Positions 51,503 to 62,171 of a stretch of 64,000 nt of DNA are shown here, in pieces. A program made the position numbers and the translations under genes. A model generated the notes under the pieces. That model was given only the letters and a program-made list of their open reading frames with translations. It was not told the DNA's origin and ran no database searches. This DNA comes from Spirochaetales bacterium (GTDB taxonomy: Bacteria; Spirochaetota; Spirochaetia; Treponematales; Treponemataceae), in contig QKEL01000011.1 of the NCBI GenBank assembly GCA_003252395.1, positions 434,001 to 498,000 of the forward strand, read 5' to 3'. Within the stretch, counting starts at the first letter, position 1; the number at the start of each line of letters is the position of its first letter.

Positions 51503-51853
51503 ATATCGAGCGACCTCTGCGGTTATTAGCGTAGCGTTATGAACCTTGGAAATGCTGTAAAGGAGTATGTCTGGGTAACTGACCCTACCCGCTTTTTTAA
51601 TCAGCTTTGTTTGTACTTCCGCTGCAAATTTAAGAACCTCTAAATCGGGGTGAATGATTTGAACGGAAAGAAGAAATTTTTCTACCAAGATACGATTGTT
51701 TGCCGGGTTCGATGAAGTATTAGCGGCATAAAAAAGCTCCTGCGCCGTTATCGAGGAAACGCATACAGGTTCGCTTGTGTTTGCATATCCTTCAACTAGT
51801 TTTCTATTACCCTTGAGCATCGCCAAGCAAATATCGGTATCAAGTAAAATCAT
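51491..51853 (-). CDS. VapC-like PIN-domain toxin, C-terminally shortened
   Basis: 120 aa. PIN-domain acidic residues: LLDTDICLAML (Asp5 or Asp7), SITAQELFYA (Glu), VSYPDILLYSIS (Asp). VapC toxins are RNases, often cutting tRNA or rRNA. The C-terminus ends at ATLITAEVARYCFT, whereas typical VapC proteins continue after LVTNNTREF with a short strand (about 10-15 residues). The ending is encoded by parS site 2, so the gene may have been cut short. Start overlaps vapB by 4 bp. Activity is uncertain. Confidence 0.82.
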   Translation of the reverse strand: MILLDTDICLAMLKGNRKLVEGYANTSEPVCVSSITAQELFYAANTSSNPANNRILVEKFLLSVQIIHPDLEVLKFAAEVQTKLIKKAGRVSYPDILLYSISKVHNATLITAEVARYCFT

Positions 51854-52158
51854 TTTGTCTCGTCCTCTCGTCCCGCATTGTCCCGGGTTTTATATACGTT
51901 CCCGTTAATCTCGGAAAAGGTACGAGAATCTTGCCAAGAACCGCAAAGATCATTCCATATTCTTTCACGCCCTGCCGGAGAAACAACCCCAACGACGTTC
52001 TCGATATTTGCCCCGGTTTTTTCCAAAATTGCGGCTGACAACCCTTTCTCTATGACGATTAACATCTCGCTATTTACGCTTCTCCGTTCTTTCGCCGCAA
52101 AAATGCGAATCCTTTTGAGAATTTCATCTGGAATGTTTCGTATCGTTAGATTAACCAT
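51850..52158 (-). CDS. VapB/FitA-like antitoxin, ribbon-helix-helix
   Basis: 102 aa. The N-terminal ribbon-helix-helix reads VNLTIRNIPDEILKRIRIFAAKERRSVNSEMLIVIEKGL, the Arc/FitA pattern. The C-terminal part (RIWNDLCGSWQDSRTFSEI) would fill the toxin active site. It is translated from the same message as the VapC-like toxin (4-bp overlap) and would repress its own promoter. The region from 52159 to 52230 should contain that promoter. Confidence 0.85.
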   Translation of the reverse strand: MVNLTIRNIPDEILKRIRIFAAKERRSVNSEMLIVIEKGLSAAILEKTGANIENVVGVVSPAGRERIWNDLCGSWQDSRTFSEINGNVYKTRDNAGREDETK

Positions 52159-52230
52159 TTTGTAACCATTATATGCATAATATAGTTATGAATCCGTATT
52201 CGTCAATCAAGGATGCGCCCCCCAGAAATA

Positions 52231-52278
52231 AAAAAAACCGTCTGACGAATCCCGGTTTCCCGGTTTCCGTCAGACGGT
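52231..52278 (-). terminator. Intrinsic terminator of gyrA
   Basis: Arms ACCGTCTGACG (52237-52247) and CGTCAGACGGT (52268-52278), followed by seven T on the minus strand. The loop contains a tandem CCCGGTTT. A weaker hairpin of TAAACGGT/ACCGTTTA type lies at 52289-52315. Confidence 0.9.
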
Positions 52279-52316
52279 CCTCCTTTTATATAAACGGTCC
52301 TTTCTAACCGTTTATG

Positions 52317-54923
52317 TCATTCCTCGTCGGGACCTTCGCTTTCCCCTATCGATTCATCTTCTGTTTCTTGGAATTCGTCTTCTTGAATATCCCCATCTTT
52401 TACCGTTTCGTCGGATCCGTCAAGTTCCAACTCTCCGGCGATCGATACTTCTCCCGATAATGACTCTTCCAGCTGTTTGGCCTCATCGTCTTCGTTTGCG
52501 ACGGTATCCAAGCCGATAAGCATATCCGGTCGTTCAATATTGAGAATGCGGACGCCCTGGGCGGCGCGCCCCATCAGGGAAATGGTGTTGGCCTTAACCC
52601 GCAGGGTCTTGCCCTGGCTCGTTATGCAAACCACCTCGTCATCGTCGCTAACGTTGATGAGACCAACGATCTCTCCCGTTTTCTCGGATATGGTGTAAAT
52701 ACGCTGTCCGCCGGTCGCGCGACCATGGGGGGTGAACTCCGAAAAGTCTACCCGTTTTCCGTAACCGCATTCGGTCATGATAAGCATTCGCGTATCTTCG
52801 CTCACCCGTAAGGCGCCGGCCAGTTCGTCGCCGCTCGCCAGCCGAATGCCGGTAACGCCGCGCGACGCTCGCCCGAGGGGGCGAATATCCTTTTCGGACA
52901 TACGCAGGGCTTGCCCTTGCCGGGTAATGATCATTATCTCGTCCGAGCCGGAAGTCAGCGTCGCACCGATCAGTCGATCTCCGTCGTCAAGCTTGATCGC
53001 GATGATTCCCCGGGTTTTCGCGTTTTGGAAATCCGAGGTGGTTACCTTTTTCACGACGCCGGCGGCGGTCGCCATAAGGAGGTATTGATCGTCGCGGAAT
53101 TCCTTGAGCGCGATAACCGTCGTGATTTCCTCGTCGGACGATACCGTTAAAAGCGACTTGATATGGGATCCGCGGCTGGCGCGGGTCGCCTCGGGAATTT
53201 CATGAACCTTAATCCAATAGGCCTTTCCCGCGCTGGTTATGAAAACCACGTGATCATGGGTCGAGGCGGTAAAGAGTTGATTCAGGAAATCGTCTTCCAC
53301 GAGCTTGGTGCTGTTCGATCCCTTCCCTCCCCGGTTCTGGCTCTTGTACGCCGAGGCGGGAACCCGCTTTATGTAGCCGACGTTGGAAATCAAAACGACC
53401 ATCGCCTCTTTTTGGATTAGGTCCTCTATGTTGATTTCCTCGACCTCGTCGGAAACGATATCGGTTCGCCGTTTGTCCCCGAAGCGGTCGGAAAGCTCGT
53501 TGGTCTCGGTCTTAATGAGCTGGAGTATCTTGGGGGGATTGGCTAGCAAGTCCTTCAAGTGGGCAATGAGCGCCTCAATCTCGGCCAACTCCTGCAAAAT
53601 CTTCTCGGTTTCGAGGCTGGTAAGCTTTCCGAGCCTCATGTCGACGATGGCCTGCGCTTGGGCGTCGGAGAACTCGAACCGCTCCATGAGGGCGTTCTTG
53701 GCCGCTTCCACGTTGCGCGACTTCTTGATAATCGCGATGACTTCGTCGATGTTATCCAGGGCGATAACCAATCCGCGGAGGATGTGGGCGCGCTCTTCCG
53801 CCTTGCGGAGGTCGAAGCGGGTCCGTCGGGTGACGACCTCAACCCGGTGTTCCACGAAATATTGAACGAGTTGCTTCAGGGTCAGGGTTTCGGGCCTTCC
53901 CTTCACGAGCGCGAGGTTTATTACGCCGAAAGAAGACTGAAGGGCCGTATGCGAGAAAAGCTGATTAAGGACGATCTTGGCGATGGCGCCGCGCTTCAGC
54001 TCTATGACGATACGCATGCCCTCTCGGTCCGATTCGTCCCGAACCTCGGAAATCCCGTCGATAACCTTGTCTCGAACCAATTCGGCGATCCGCGCGATCA
54101 GGGTGGCCTTATTCACCGCATAGGGTATCTCGGAGAAGATGATCGTTTCCTTCCCGCGCTTATCCACCTCGAGGGTGAAGCGACCCCGCACGACGATTTT
54201 ACCGCGACCGGTCTTGTACGCGAGCCGAATGCCCTTCTTGCCGAAAATGATGCCCCCGGTGGGGAAATCGGGACCCTTAATGCTTTTCATCAGGTCTTCG
54301 ACGGTACAATCGGGGTTATCGATATAGGTGCCGACGGCCTCGGCTATTTCCTTGAGGTTATGGGGCGGCATGTTGGTCGCCATTCCGACCGCGATTCCGC
54401 TCGCCCCGTTCGCGAGCAGGAAGGGAAACGCGCCGGGAAGAACCGTGGGCTCCTTCATGGAGTCGTCATAGTTCGGGCCGAAATCGACGGTTTCCTTCTT
54501 TATGTCCTCAATTATCGCCTCTGCGATTTTGGTCAGGCGGCTTTCCGTGTAACGCATGGCCGCGGGCGGGTCTCCGTCTACGGAACCGAAGTTGCCCTGG
54601 CCTTGCACTACCGTATAGCGCAGCGAAAAATCCTGGGCGAGCCGAACCAAGGCGTCGTAAATCGACTGGTCGCCGTGAGGGTGGTACTTACCGAGTACGT
54701 CGCCGACGATGCGTCCGCATTTCTTGAATGGGGTATTCGAACGAATGCCCATTTCTTCCATTGAATAGAGTATTCGCCGATGCACGGGCTTCAGTCCGTC
54801 TCGAACGTCGGGGAGGGCCCGGCTGACGATAACGGACATTGCGTAGTTCAGGTATGCGGTCTTAACTTCTTCTTCTATCGGAATGGGGATGAGTCTTCCG
54901 CCGGTTTGTTCCTGTTCACTCAT
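52317..54923 (-). CDS. gyrA: DNA gyrase subunit A
   Basis: 868 aa. Catalytic Tyr125 is in AAMRYTE; the winged-helix and tower domains precede a six-bladed C-terminal domain with a GyrA-box variant QNRGGKG, which distinguishes gyrase from topoisomerase IV. The tail is highly acidic. In the quinolone-binding region the sequence is [10 protein letters not shown]: Gln86 is at the place of E. coli Ser83, while the Asp (Asp90, E. coli Asp87) is kept. It follows gyrB by 35 bp, so the two are cotranscribed. Confidence 0.97.
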   Translation of the reverse strand: MSEQEQTGGRLIPIPIEEEVKTAYLNYAMSVIVSRALPDVRDGLKPVHRRILYSMEEMGIRSNTPFKKCGRIVGDVLGKYHPHGDQSIYDALVRLAQDFSLRYTVVQGQGNFGSVDGDPPAAMRYTESRLTKIAEAIIEDIKKETVDFGPNYDDSMKEPTVLPGAFPFLLANGASGIAVGMATNMPPHNLKEIAEAVGTYIDNPDCTVEDLMKSIKGPDFPTGGIIFGKKGIRLAYKTGRGKIVVRGRFTLEVDKRGKETIIFSEIPYAVNKATLIARIAELVRDKVIDGISEVRDESDREGMRIVIELKRGAIAKIVLNQLFSHTALQSSFGVINLALVKGRPETLTLKQLVQYFVEHRVEVVTRRTRFDLRKAEERAHILRGLVIALDNIDEVIAIIKKSRNVEAAKNALMERFEFSDAQAQAIVDMRLGKLTSLETEKILQELAEIEALIAHLKDLLANPPKILQLIKTETNELSDRFGDKRRTDIVSDEVEEINIEDLIQKEAMVVLISNVGYIKRVPASAYKSQNRGGKGSNSTKLVEDDFLNQLFTASTHDHVVFITSAGKAYWIKVHEIPEATRASRGSHIKSLLTVSSDEEITTVIALKEFRDDQYLLMATAAGVVKKVTTSDFQNAKTRGIIAIKLDDGDRLIGATLTSGSDEIMIITRQGQALRMSEKDIRPLGRASRGVTGIRLASGDELAGALRVSEDTRMLIMTECGYGKRVDFSEFTPHGRATGGQRIYTISEKTGEIVGLINVSDDDEVVCITSQGKTLRVKANTISLMGRAAQGVRILNIERPDMLIGLDTVANEDDEAKQLEESLSGEVSIAGELELDGSDETVKDGDIQEDEFQETEDESIGESEGPDEE

Positions 54924-54958
54924 TGAACGATACTCCTGGTACGGTTCGACCGTTTACG

Positions 54959-56884
<1,926 letters not shown>

Positions 56885-56922
56885 TTATATAGTAGAAACA
56901 CGTAAGTTCCATCTTACCGTCA

Positions 56923-56952
56923 TTGTCAAAAAAAGTAAAGAAGGAGTATAAT
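56923..56952 (+). promoter_or_regulatory. Promoter of dnaA, predicted leaderless
   Basis: -35 TTGTCA (56923-56928), 18-bp spacer, perfect -10 TATAAT (56947-56952), 8 nt to the dnaA ATG. An AAGGAG lies inside the spacer, upstream of the predicted transcript start, so it cannot act as Shine-Dalgarno. Confidence 0.8.
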
Positions 56953-56960
56953 GACGCCCT

Positions 56961-58385
56961 ATGGGTACGTGGGATTATAGCGTCTTCTGGAAAGAAACAG
57001 TAAGCCAGTTAAAAAGTGAACTCAGTGAACAGGAATTCGCCATGTGGTTTAACATGGAATACGAGACTTCCGGAGATCAATCAATTACCTTATCCGTACC
57101 ATCGGCTTTTTACCGGGATCAGGTTAAGCAGCGGTATCAGGGACGCATTGAGGGAAAACTCTTCGATTTATCCGGTCAGCATATAGGCATCGATTTTGAG
57201 GTCAGGCAAAGAACCCGCGAAGAAGCCCATAAGGGCCCGTCCAAGCCGGTCTCTACCCACCCGAACGAAACCGTACATGCCGGACCGAAGGTCTATAGCT
57301 CGCCGCGCCAAACCGGGGGGCCTATCGTCGAAAACCATAAGGCGGAGCGGGATTCGCACCCTCAGCTGCGGAAAGACTATATTTTCGATAACTTCGTCAT
57401 CGGCGAAAACAATTCCTTCGCTGCCAACGCGGCCATCGCCATAGCGAAAAACCCCGGCGTCGCCTATAACCCCTGTCTTATCTATGGGGGGGTTGGCCTG
57501 GGTAAAACCCACCTCATGCAGGCTATCGGCAATCTTTCCTGGCAGGAAAAGGGCTGCAAAATCATCTATATTACCGCGGAAAATTTCACGAATGAATTCG
57601 TTGAGGCCATTAAGAACTCAACCACCCAGAATTTCAAGAATAAATACCGCAACGCGGACATGTTGTTAATCGACGACATTCACTTTCTCCAAAAGAAGAA
57701 CGAAACCCAGGAAGAGCTGTTTCATACGTTCAACGCCCTGTACGACGCGAATAAGCAAATCATATTTACCTGCGACCGCCCCGTTTCCGAGCTTAAAAAC
57801 CTTTCGGAACGGCTTCGCTCGCGGTTTGAGCGCGGTTTGAACGTTGACCTTCAACCGCCGAGCTATGAAACCCGATGCGCGATTCTTTCCAAAAAGGTTG
57901 AGACCAGGGGAGTCCATATTCCCCAGGACGTTATTAACCTTATCGCGAAGAATATCTCGTCCAACGTGCGCGACCTTGAGGCTTCCTTAACGAAGCTGAT
58001 TGCCTACGCTGAGTTGACCAAAAAGCCCGTTACCCTGGAAAGCGCCCAACAGCAGCTTCGGGATACCTTCGGGTCACCGAAGCAGAATAACGTGACCATA
58101 GAAACCATCCAAAAGGTGGTTGCCGAATATTTTTCCCTTTCGTACACCGATCTTAAGGGAAAGAAAAGGACCAAGGCCATTTCTTTTCCGCGACAACTCG
58201 CGATGTTCATAGCCAGGGAGATCACGGAATACTCTACGACCGAACTGGGTATGGAATTCGGAGGTAGGGACCACACCACGGTAATGCACGGATGCCAAAA
58301 AATAGAGGAACGATTAAAGGCGGAGCCCTCGTTGGAGAGTACTATCCAAAAGCTGACCAAGCTCATAAAGGACTACAATAGCTAA
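56961..58385 (+). CDS. dnaA: Chromosomal replication initiator DnaA
   Basis: 474 aa. Domain I (1-85: WKETVSQLKSELSEQEFAMWF), a variable linker (90-135), the AAA+ domain with Walker A YGGVGLGKTHLMQAIG, Walker B MLLIDDIHFLQKK and arginine finger region SERLRSRFERGL, and the DNA-binding domain IV with EFGGRDHTTVMHGCQKIE. ATP-DnaA opens the origin; the presumed oriC is the next intergenic region. Divergent from gyrB. Its promoter would give an mRNA with no 5' leader. Confidence 0.98.
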   Translation: MGTWDYSVFWKETVSQLKSELSEQEFAMWFNMEYETSGDQSITLSVPSAFYRDQVKQRYQGRIEGKLFDLSGQHIGIDFEVRQRTREEAHKGPSKPVSTHPNETVHAGPKVYSSPRQTGGPIVENHKAERDSHPQLRKDYIFDNFVIGENNSFAANAAIAIAKNPGVAYNPCLIYGGVGLGKTHLMQAIGNLSWQEKGCKIIYITAENFTNEFVEAIKNSTTQNFKNKYRNADMLLIDDIHFLQKKNETQEELFHTFNALYDANKQIIFTCDRPVSELKNLSERLRSRFERGLNVDLQPPSYETRCAILSKKVETRGVHIPQDVINLIAKNISSNVRDLEASLTKLIAYAELTKKPVTLESAQQQLRDTFGSPKQNNVTIETIQKVVAEYFSLSYTDLKGKKRTKAISFPRQLAMFIAREITEYSTTELGMEFGGRDHTTVMHGCQKIEERLKAEPSLESTIQKLTKLIKDYNS

Positions 58386-58621
58386 CGAATTTGCGTGTTT
58401 TTTTCCTGTTGATAATATGGTAAAATACTGTGCATTGACCGGGAATAACGGTAAGCGCTGTGGACTTGTGGATAACCGCGCTTTAAAAAAACGATAGTTG
58501 TTAGAACGGTAATTCGTTCTTTTATAAAGATTTAATCTGGTTATCCAGAATTTAACAGGCTCTACTACAACTACTACTATTTTAAATTTAAATTTAGAAT
58601 AGATAAGAACTGGGAGGAATC
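58386..58621. other. Presumed oriC (dnaA-dnaN intergenic region)
   Basis: 236 bp without a gene. It has a perfect DnaA box TGTGGATAA (58467-58475, reverse of TTATCCACA), a one-mismatch box TTATCCAGA (58541-58549), a GC-richer spacer, then CTACTACAACTACTACTA (58562-58579), six DnaA-trio units, leading into the AT-only stretch TTTTAAATTTAAATTTA (58580-58596). This order (box, spacer, trios, AT-rich) is the basal unwinding arrangement described for bacterial origins. The dnaN ribosome site GGGAGG closes the region. Confidence 0.85.
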
Positions 58622-59725
58622 ATGAAATTCAACTTCGATCGTGACGCTTTGCTTAGGGAAATGTCCATCGCCCAAGAGATCATCGCGACTAAAAACGCAA
58701 TATCAATACTTTCAAATGTCCTCTTAAACGCTGAAGACGGAAAACTGACCATTAAGGCAACCGACATCAAGGTCAATTTCGAGACGAGCATTCCCGTTGA
58801 CGTAATAGAAGCCGGATCCACCACGGTATTCTGCGATAAGTTCACCGGGATTATTTCGTCTTTGCCTCAGGGTGAGATAGAATTCGAGCAAAACGATATT
58901 AAGATCGTCATAAAGCCGATGACCAAAAAGGCCCGTTTTCAGCTGAAAAGCATTACGAGCGATAAATTTCCCGAATTTACCGATCCGGACGGTCTTAAGT
59001 TCTTTGACGTACCGGCAAAAGAATTCCGTGAAATGATCAACCAGACCGTCTTTTCCGTTTCCGACGATGAAACCCGTTACTTCATGAACGGCGTGTACAT
59101 GGAAAAGCAGGAATCCAAGCTTAATCTGGTTGCCACGGACGGACGGCGCCTCGCTTTCATTTCGAAGGACTTGGGCATTTCCATTCCCGACTTTAAGAGC
59201 GTGATAATACCCCCGAAGATTCTTTCGGTAATCAATAAACGGGCAGGCGATGAGGGCCCCGTCTCTATAGCGGTAGGCGAAAAGAACGTTTTTTTCCGGT
59301 TCGGGAATTACGAGTTTTCGTCGGTTCTGATCGACGGCCAATTTCCCAATTACGGTCGCGTGATACCCGCTTCCCAGGATAAGTCCTTCGAGGTTGATAC
59401 CAAGGAGCTTCTCGAGGCTTTAAAACGCGTTTCGCTTTTGGTGGAGCAGAAGTCGAGAAGAATGTACCTGACGGTCTCTCCCGGAACCCTGACCATCAGC
59501 TCCCAGGAATCGGAGATAGGTACGGCCAAGGAAGAGATTCCCTGCAGATATGACGGCGACGAGGTTACCATAGCGCTTAATTGCCTGTACCTTGAGGAAC
59601 CGGTCAAGGTTATCGGTACCGAACGGGTAAAATTCGAGTTTACGGAATCCATGAAAGCCGTGACCATCCGCGCCGAACCTTCGAAGGATTTCTTTCACAT
59701 AGTCATGCCGATGCAGATGGAATAA
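58622..59725 (+). CDS. dnaN: DNA polymerase III beta sliding clamp
   Basis: 367 aa, standard length. Three clamp domains with FNFDRDALLREMSIAQEIIATKNAISILSNVLL at the N-terminus, TDGRRLAFI in the second domain, and the C-terminal MPMQ(M/L) end (FHIVMPMQME), which forms part of the protein-binding pocket. It tethers polymerase to DNA. Strong GGGAGGA site. It follows oriC and is followed by recF after 6 bp. Confidence 0.98.
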   Translation: MKFNFDRDALLREMSIAQEIIATKNAISILSNVLLNAEDGKLTIKATDIKVNFETSIPVDVIEAGSTTVFCDKFTGIISSLPQGEIEFEQNDIKIVIKPMTKKARFQLKSITSDKFPEFTDPDGLKFFDVPAKEFREMINQTVFSVSDDETRYFMNGVYMEKQESKLNLVATDGRRLAFISKDLGISIPDFKSVIIPPKILSVINKRAGDEGPVSIAVGEKNVFFRFGNYEFSSVLIDGQFPNYGRVIPASQDKSFEVDTKELLEALKRVSLLVEQKSRRMYLTVSPGTLTISSQESEIGTAKEEIPCRYDGDEVTIALNCLYLEEPVKVIGTERVKFEFTESMKAVTIRAEPSKDFFHIVMPMQME

Positions 59726-59731
59726 GGCGGC

Positions 59732-60811
59732 GTGCCTTTCTTATCGGTTTCCTTTTCGGGTTTCAGAAATATCCAAGACGGCAGAATGGACCTCCTTTCC
59801 CGGGAGGTTTATTTCGTTGGAGACAACGGACAGGGTAAGAGCAACTTGCTCGAAACCCTGTACATGTCGGCGTATGGGGCTTCCTTCCGTACCAGAAACG
59901 ACGATGAAATGGCGAAAGAAGGCCAACCGGATTACGCGATACGGTCCATCTTCCGCGATTCCAAGGACCATACCCATACGATATCCATTACCTATCGCGA
60001 CGGCAAAAAGAGGCTGGAAAAAAACGCCAAGCAGGTGACCGACCGTAAGGAATTGGTGGATACCATTCCCTGCGTTCTTTTCAGCCATGACGATCTCGAT
60101 TTCGCCAGCGGTTCTCCCGAACGGAAACGGTTTTTCGTCGATCAATCCCTGTCCATGTACGATACCTCTTATATTGACGTGCTTCGGACGTATAAAAAGG
60201 TTTTAAAGGCGCGCAATTCGGTCTTGCGGGAACGAAAGGCAGATTTACTCGACATACTCGATATTCAACTCGCTCAGGCGGGACTCGAGGTCGTGAGTCG
60301 AAGGACCAGGACCATACGGGATTTTAACCGCGTTTTCGCCCGGCTGTACTATGAGGTAAGCGGAATTGAAAACGTGAAAATCGATTATTCCCCGTCATGG
60401 AAAGAAGACTCGGTAGAGTCGATTCTCGCGCGTCTCGCGGATAAAAGGGATTATGATCTTGGCATGGGAACGTCCCTCTCCGGACCGCACCGCGATAGGA
60501 TCAGATTCGTTAAGGACCGTCAGGCCTTCGTTCCTACGGCCTCTACCGGTCAAAGGCGCCTTTTGTCCCTTTTGTTGCGTACGGCTCAGGCGACGTTTTA
60601 TACGGAGGTATCGGGCGGTAAAAAGCCCGTTCTTTTGATGGATGACGTGCTCCTGGAGCTTGATCCAGAAAAGAGACAGCGGTTTACTGCCCTTTTGCCC
60701 GAATATGACCAGCTTTTTTGCACCTTCCTTCCCGGAGAACCCTACGAGCGGTATAAAAGAAGCACGACAAAGGTGTATCGTATCGAAAAAGGAACGTGGA
60801 ATGGCGAATGA
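59732..60811 (+). CDS. recF: DNA repair protein RecF
   Basis: 359 aa, GTG start with AAGGCGG. An SMC-like ATPase: Walker A VGDNGQGKSNLLETLY, signature TASTGQRRLLSLLLR, Walker B PVLLMDDVLLELD. It loads RecA at single-strand gaps. The 3' end overlaps the DUF721 gene by 11 bp. Length and gene order (dnaN-recF-DUF721) are as in other spirochaetes and many bacteria. Confidence 0.95.
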   Translation: MPFLSVSFSGFRNIQDGRMDLLSREVYFVGDNGQGKSNLLETLYMSAYGASFRTRNDDEMAKEGQPDYAIRSIFRDSKDHTHTISITYRDGKKRLEKNAKQVTDRKELVDTIPCVLFSHDDLDFASGSPERKRFFVDQSLSMYDTSYIDVLRTYKKVLKARNSVLRERKADLLDILDIQLAQAGLEVVSRRTRTIRDFNRVFARLYYEVSGIENVKIDYSPSWKEDSVESILARLADKRDYDLGMGTSLSGPHRDRIRFVKDRQAFVPTASTGQRRLLSLLLRTAQATFYTEVSGGKKPVLLMDDVLLELDPEKRQRFTALLPEYDQLFCTFLPGEPYERYKRSTTKVYRIEKGTWNGE

Positions 60812-61277
60812 TTTCAGAAAGGCCTCCGAGGTTCTCAATGCCCTTTTTTCGGGTTTCGACAGCGACGGCTTGCGGCAATCGAACGATTTCATCCGTGGCT
60901 GGAAGGAAACCGTCGGGGATAAGATTTCGTCCCACAGTAGGGTCGTTGACGTTGATCGCGGCATTTTGACGGTCGAGGTAGACCATCCCGGATGGAATCA
61001 ACAGATTCAGTATCTCAAAAAAAGGATTATCGGGAATTTGTCCAAGGCCTTCCCGGAATTGGGAATCGTCTCGATCGCGGTCAGGGTAAAAAGCGAAAAT
61101 GCCGTACCGTATCGGAGGCCGGAGGGTAAAATCGGCGAAGGCTTGGTCCGGGTCACGGAAGATAGGGATTCGGGAGGAGAAGGGTCGGACGTACCCGTCA
61201 ACGAAGCCTTGGACCCCGAGCTTCGGGACGTTTTTGCCCGCTTAAAAGAGAGCATAAAACGGGGTAAACCTCGATAA
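60801..61277 (+). CDS. DUF721 (DciA-like) protein
   Basis: 158 aa. The start at 60801 follows GGAACGTGGA within recF; the longer frame is rejected. The core KASEVLNALFSGFD, WKETVGDKISSHSRVVDVDRGILTVEVDHPGWNQQIQYLKKRIIGNL matches the DUF721 KH-like domain; members of this group include DciA, the loader or regulator of replicative helicase in bacteria lacking DnaC/DnaI. The tail (about 100-158) is low-complexity. Its place after recF beside dnaA and gyrase fits a replication role. Confidence 0.85.
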   Translation: MANDFRKASEVLNALFSGFDSDGLRQSNDFIRGWKETVGDKISSHSRVVDVDRGILTVEVDHPGWNQQIQYLKKRIIGNLSKAFPELGIVSIAVRVKSENAVPYRRPEGKIGEGLVRVTEDRDSGGEGSDVPVNEALDPELRDVFARLKESIKRGKPR

Positions 61278-61295
61278 CCCGGTATGGGGTATGTC

Positions 61296-61325
61296 TTGAC
61301 CACGGAAGGGCGTTATAGGTATACT
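61296..61325 (+). promoter_or_regulatory. Promoter of the rpmH operon
   Basis: -35 TTGACC (61296-61301), 18-bp spacer, -10 TATACT (61320-61325). It gives a leader of about 80 nt to rpmH that holds the hairpin GAACCGG (61361-61367) / CCGGTTC (61382-61388) and a 16-codon ATG frame (61329-61379) without Shine-Dalgarno. Confidence 0.75.
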
Positions 61326-61413
61326 GCCATGCCTGTTGTATACGAAGAACATAATTCAAGGAACCGGATTTTAAAATGATACCGGTTCTTGCAAATAAAG
61401 GAGTCATTGATCC

Positions 61414-61569
61414 ATGAAACGGACATACCAGCCCAGTAAGACTAAACGTACCCGAAAATTCGGTTTCCGCGCCCGCATGGCTACCCGCGGCGGACGCCTC
61501 ATTCTGAAGCGCCGCCGGGCGAAGGGCCGCTACAAGCTTACCGTTTCCGACGAAAAGAAGCCGTATTGA
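61414..61569 (+). CDS. rpmH: 50S ribosomal protein L34
   Basis: 51 aa, too short for many ORF lists. It starts [23 protein letters not shown], the invariant L34 beginning, followed by [35 protein letters not shown] lies 11 nt upstream. The Arg/Lys-rich protein sits in the 50S exit-tunnel region. The next gene, rnpA, starts 15 bp after, the standard rpmH-rnpA pair. Confidence 0.98.
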   Translation: MKRTYQPSKTKRTRKFGFRARMATRGGRLILKRRRAKGRYKLTVSDEKKPY

Positions 61570-61583
61570 CGCTTCTTTGAGCC

Positions 61584-61934
61584 TTGAAACGCTCAGGATT
61601 CAAAAAGGCGGAGCGGTTAACCCGTTCCGCCGTTATCCAGACTGTTTTCCGGAAGGGTAAAAAATACAGCTGCAACGGGGCAAAACTGTTTGTCCTGTCC
61701 AACGGGTTGGAGCGGAACCGGGTGTTATTCACCTTTCCGCGTGGATACGGTACTGCCGTTGAGCGAAATCGTTCCCGGCGCCTGAGTCGTGAAACGTACA
61801 GACTGATTAAAGCGAACTTGAATTTGGGCTATGACTTGGCGTTGCTCGTATTTCCGGGCAAAGACAGTTTTTCCGAACGGATGGAAGAATTACGCGTTCT
61901 ATTCGGAAAGGCCGGGTTATGGTTAAGCGAATGA
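61584..61934 (+). CDS. rnpA: Ribonuclease P protein component
   Basis: 116 aa, TTG start. The N-terminus [27 protein letters not shown] and the RNR motif [17 protein letters not shown] are the signature of RnpA, which binds the pre-tRNA leader with RNase P RNA. No clear Shine-Dalgarno exists before TTG, so coupling to rpmH is probable. The 3' end overlaps yidD by 16 bp. Confidence 0.93.
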   Translation: MKRSGFKKAERLTRSAVIQTVFRKGKKYSCNGAKLFVLSNGLERNRVLFTFPRGYGTAVERNRSRRLSRETYRLIKANLNLGYDLALLVFPGKDSFSERMEELRVLFGKAGLWLSE

Positions 61935-62152
61935 ATAACCTGCTAAAGCGCTTTTTTTGCGCGTTGATTCGCCTGTATCAGAAATATATCTCACCTCTGT
62001 CCCCTCCCTCTTGCAGATATTACCCGACATGCTCTGCGTATGCATACGAAGCGATATCCAGATACGGCCCTTTCAAGGGCTTGTTTCTCGCCGTTAAACG
62101 TATCTTGCGCTGTCATCCCTTCCACGAAGGCGGTTATGACCCCGTACCCTGA
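61919..62152 (+). CDS. yidD: Membrane protein insertion efficiency factor YidD
   Basis: 77 aa. The family pattern is complete: [62 protein letters not shown], including the Cys/Tyr motif [10 protein letters not shown]. It is a small amphipathic helix protein on the inner side of the membrane that helps YidC. Two possible starts (ATG 61919 or ATG 61931, MNNLLKRFF) are in frame; the first overlaps rnpA more. Confidence 0.93.
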   Translation: MVKRMNNLLKRFFCALIRLYQKYISPLSPPSCRYYPTCSAYAYEAISRYGPFKGLFLAVKRILRCHPFHEGGYDPVP

Positions 62153-62171
62153 CTAAGGAGCTATCAGAGTT

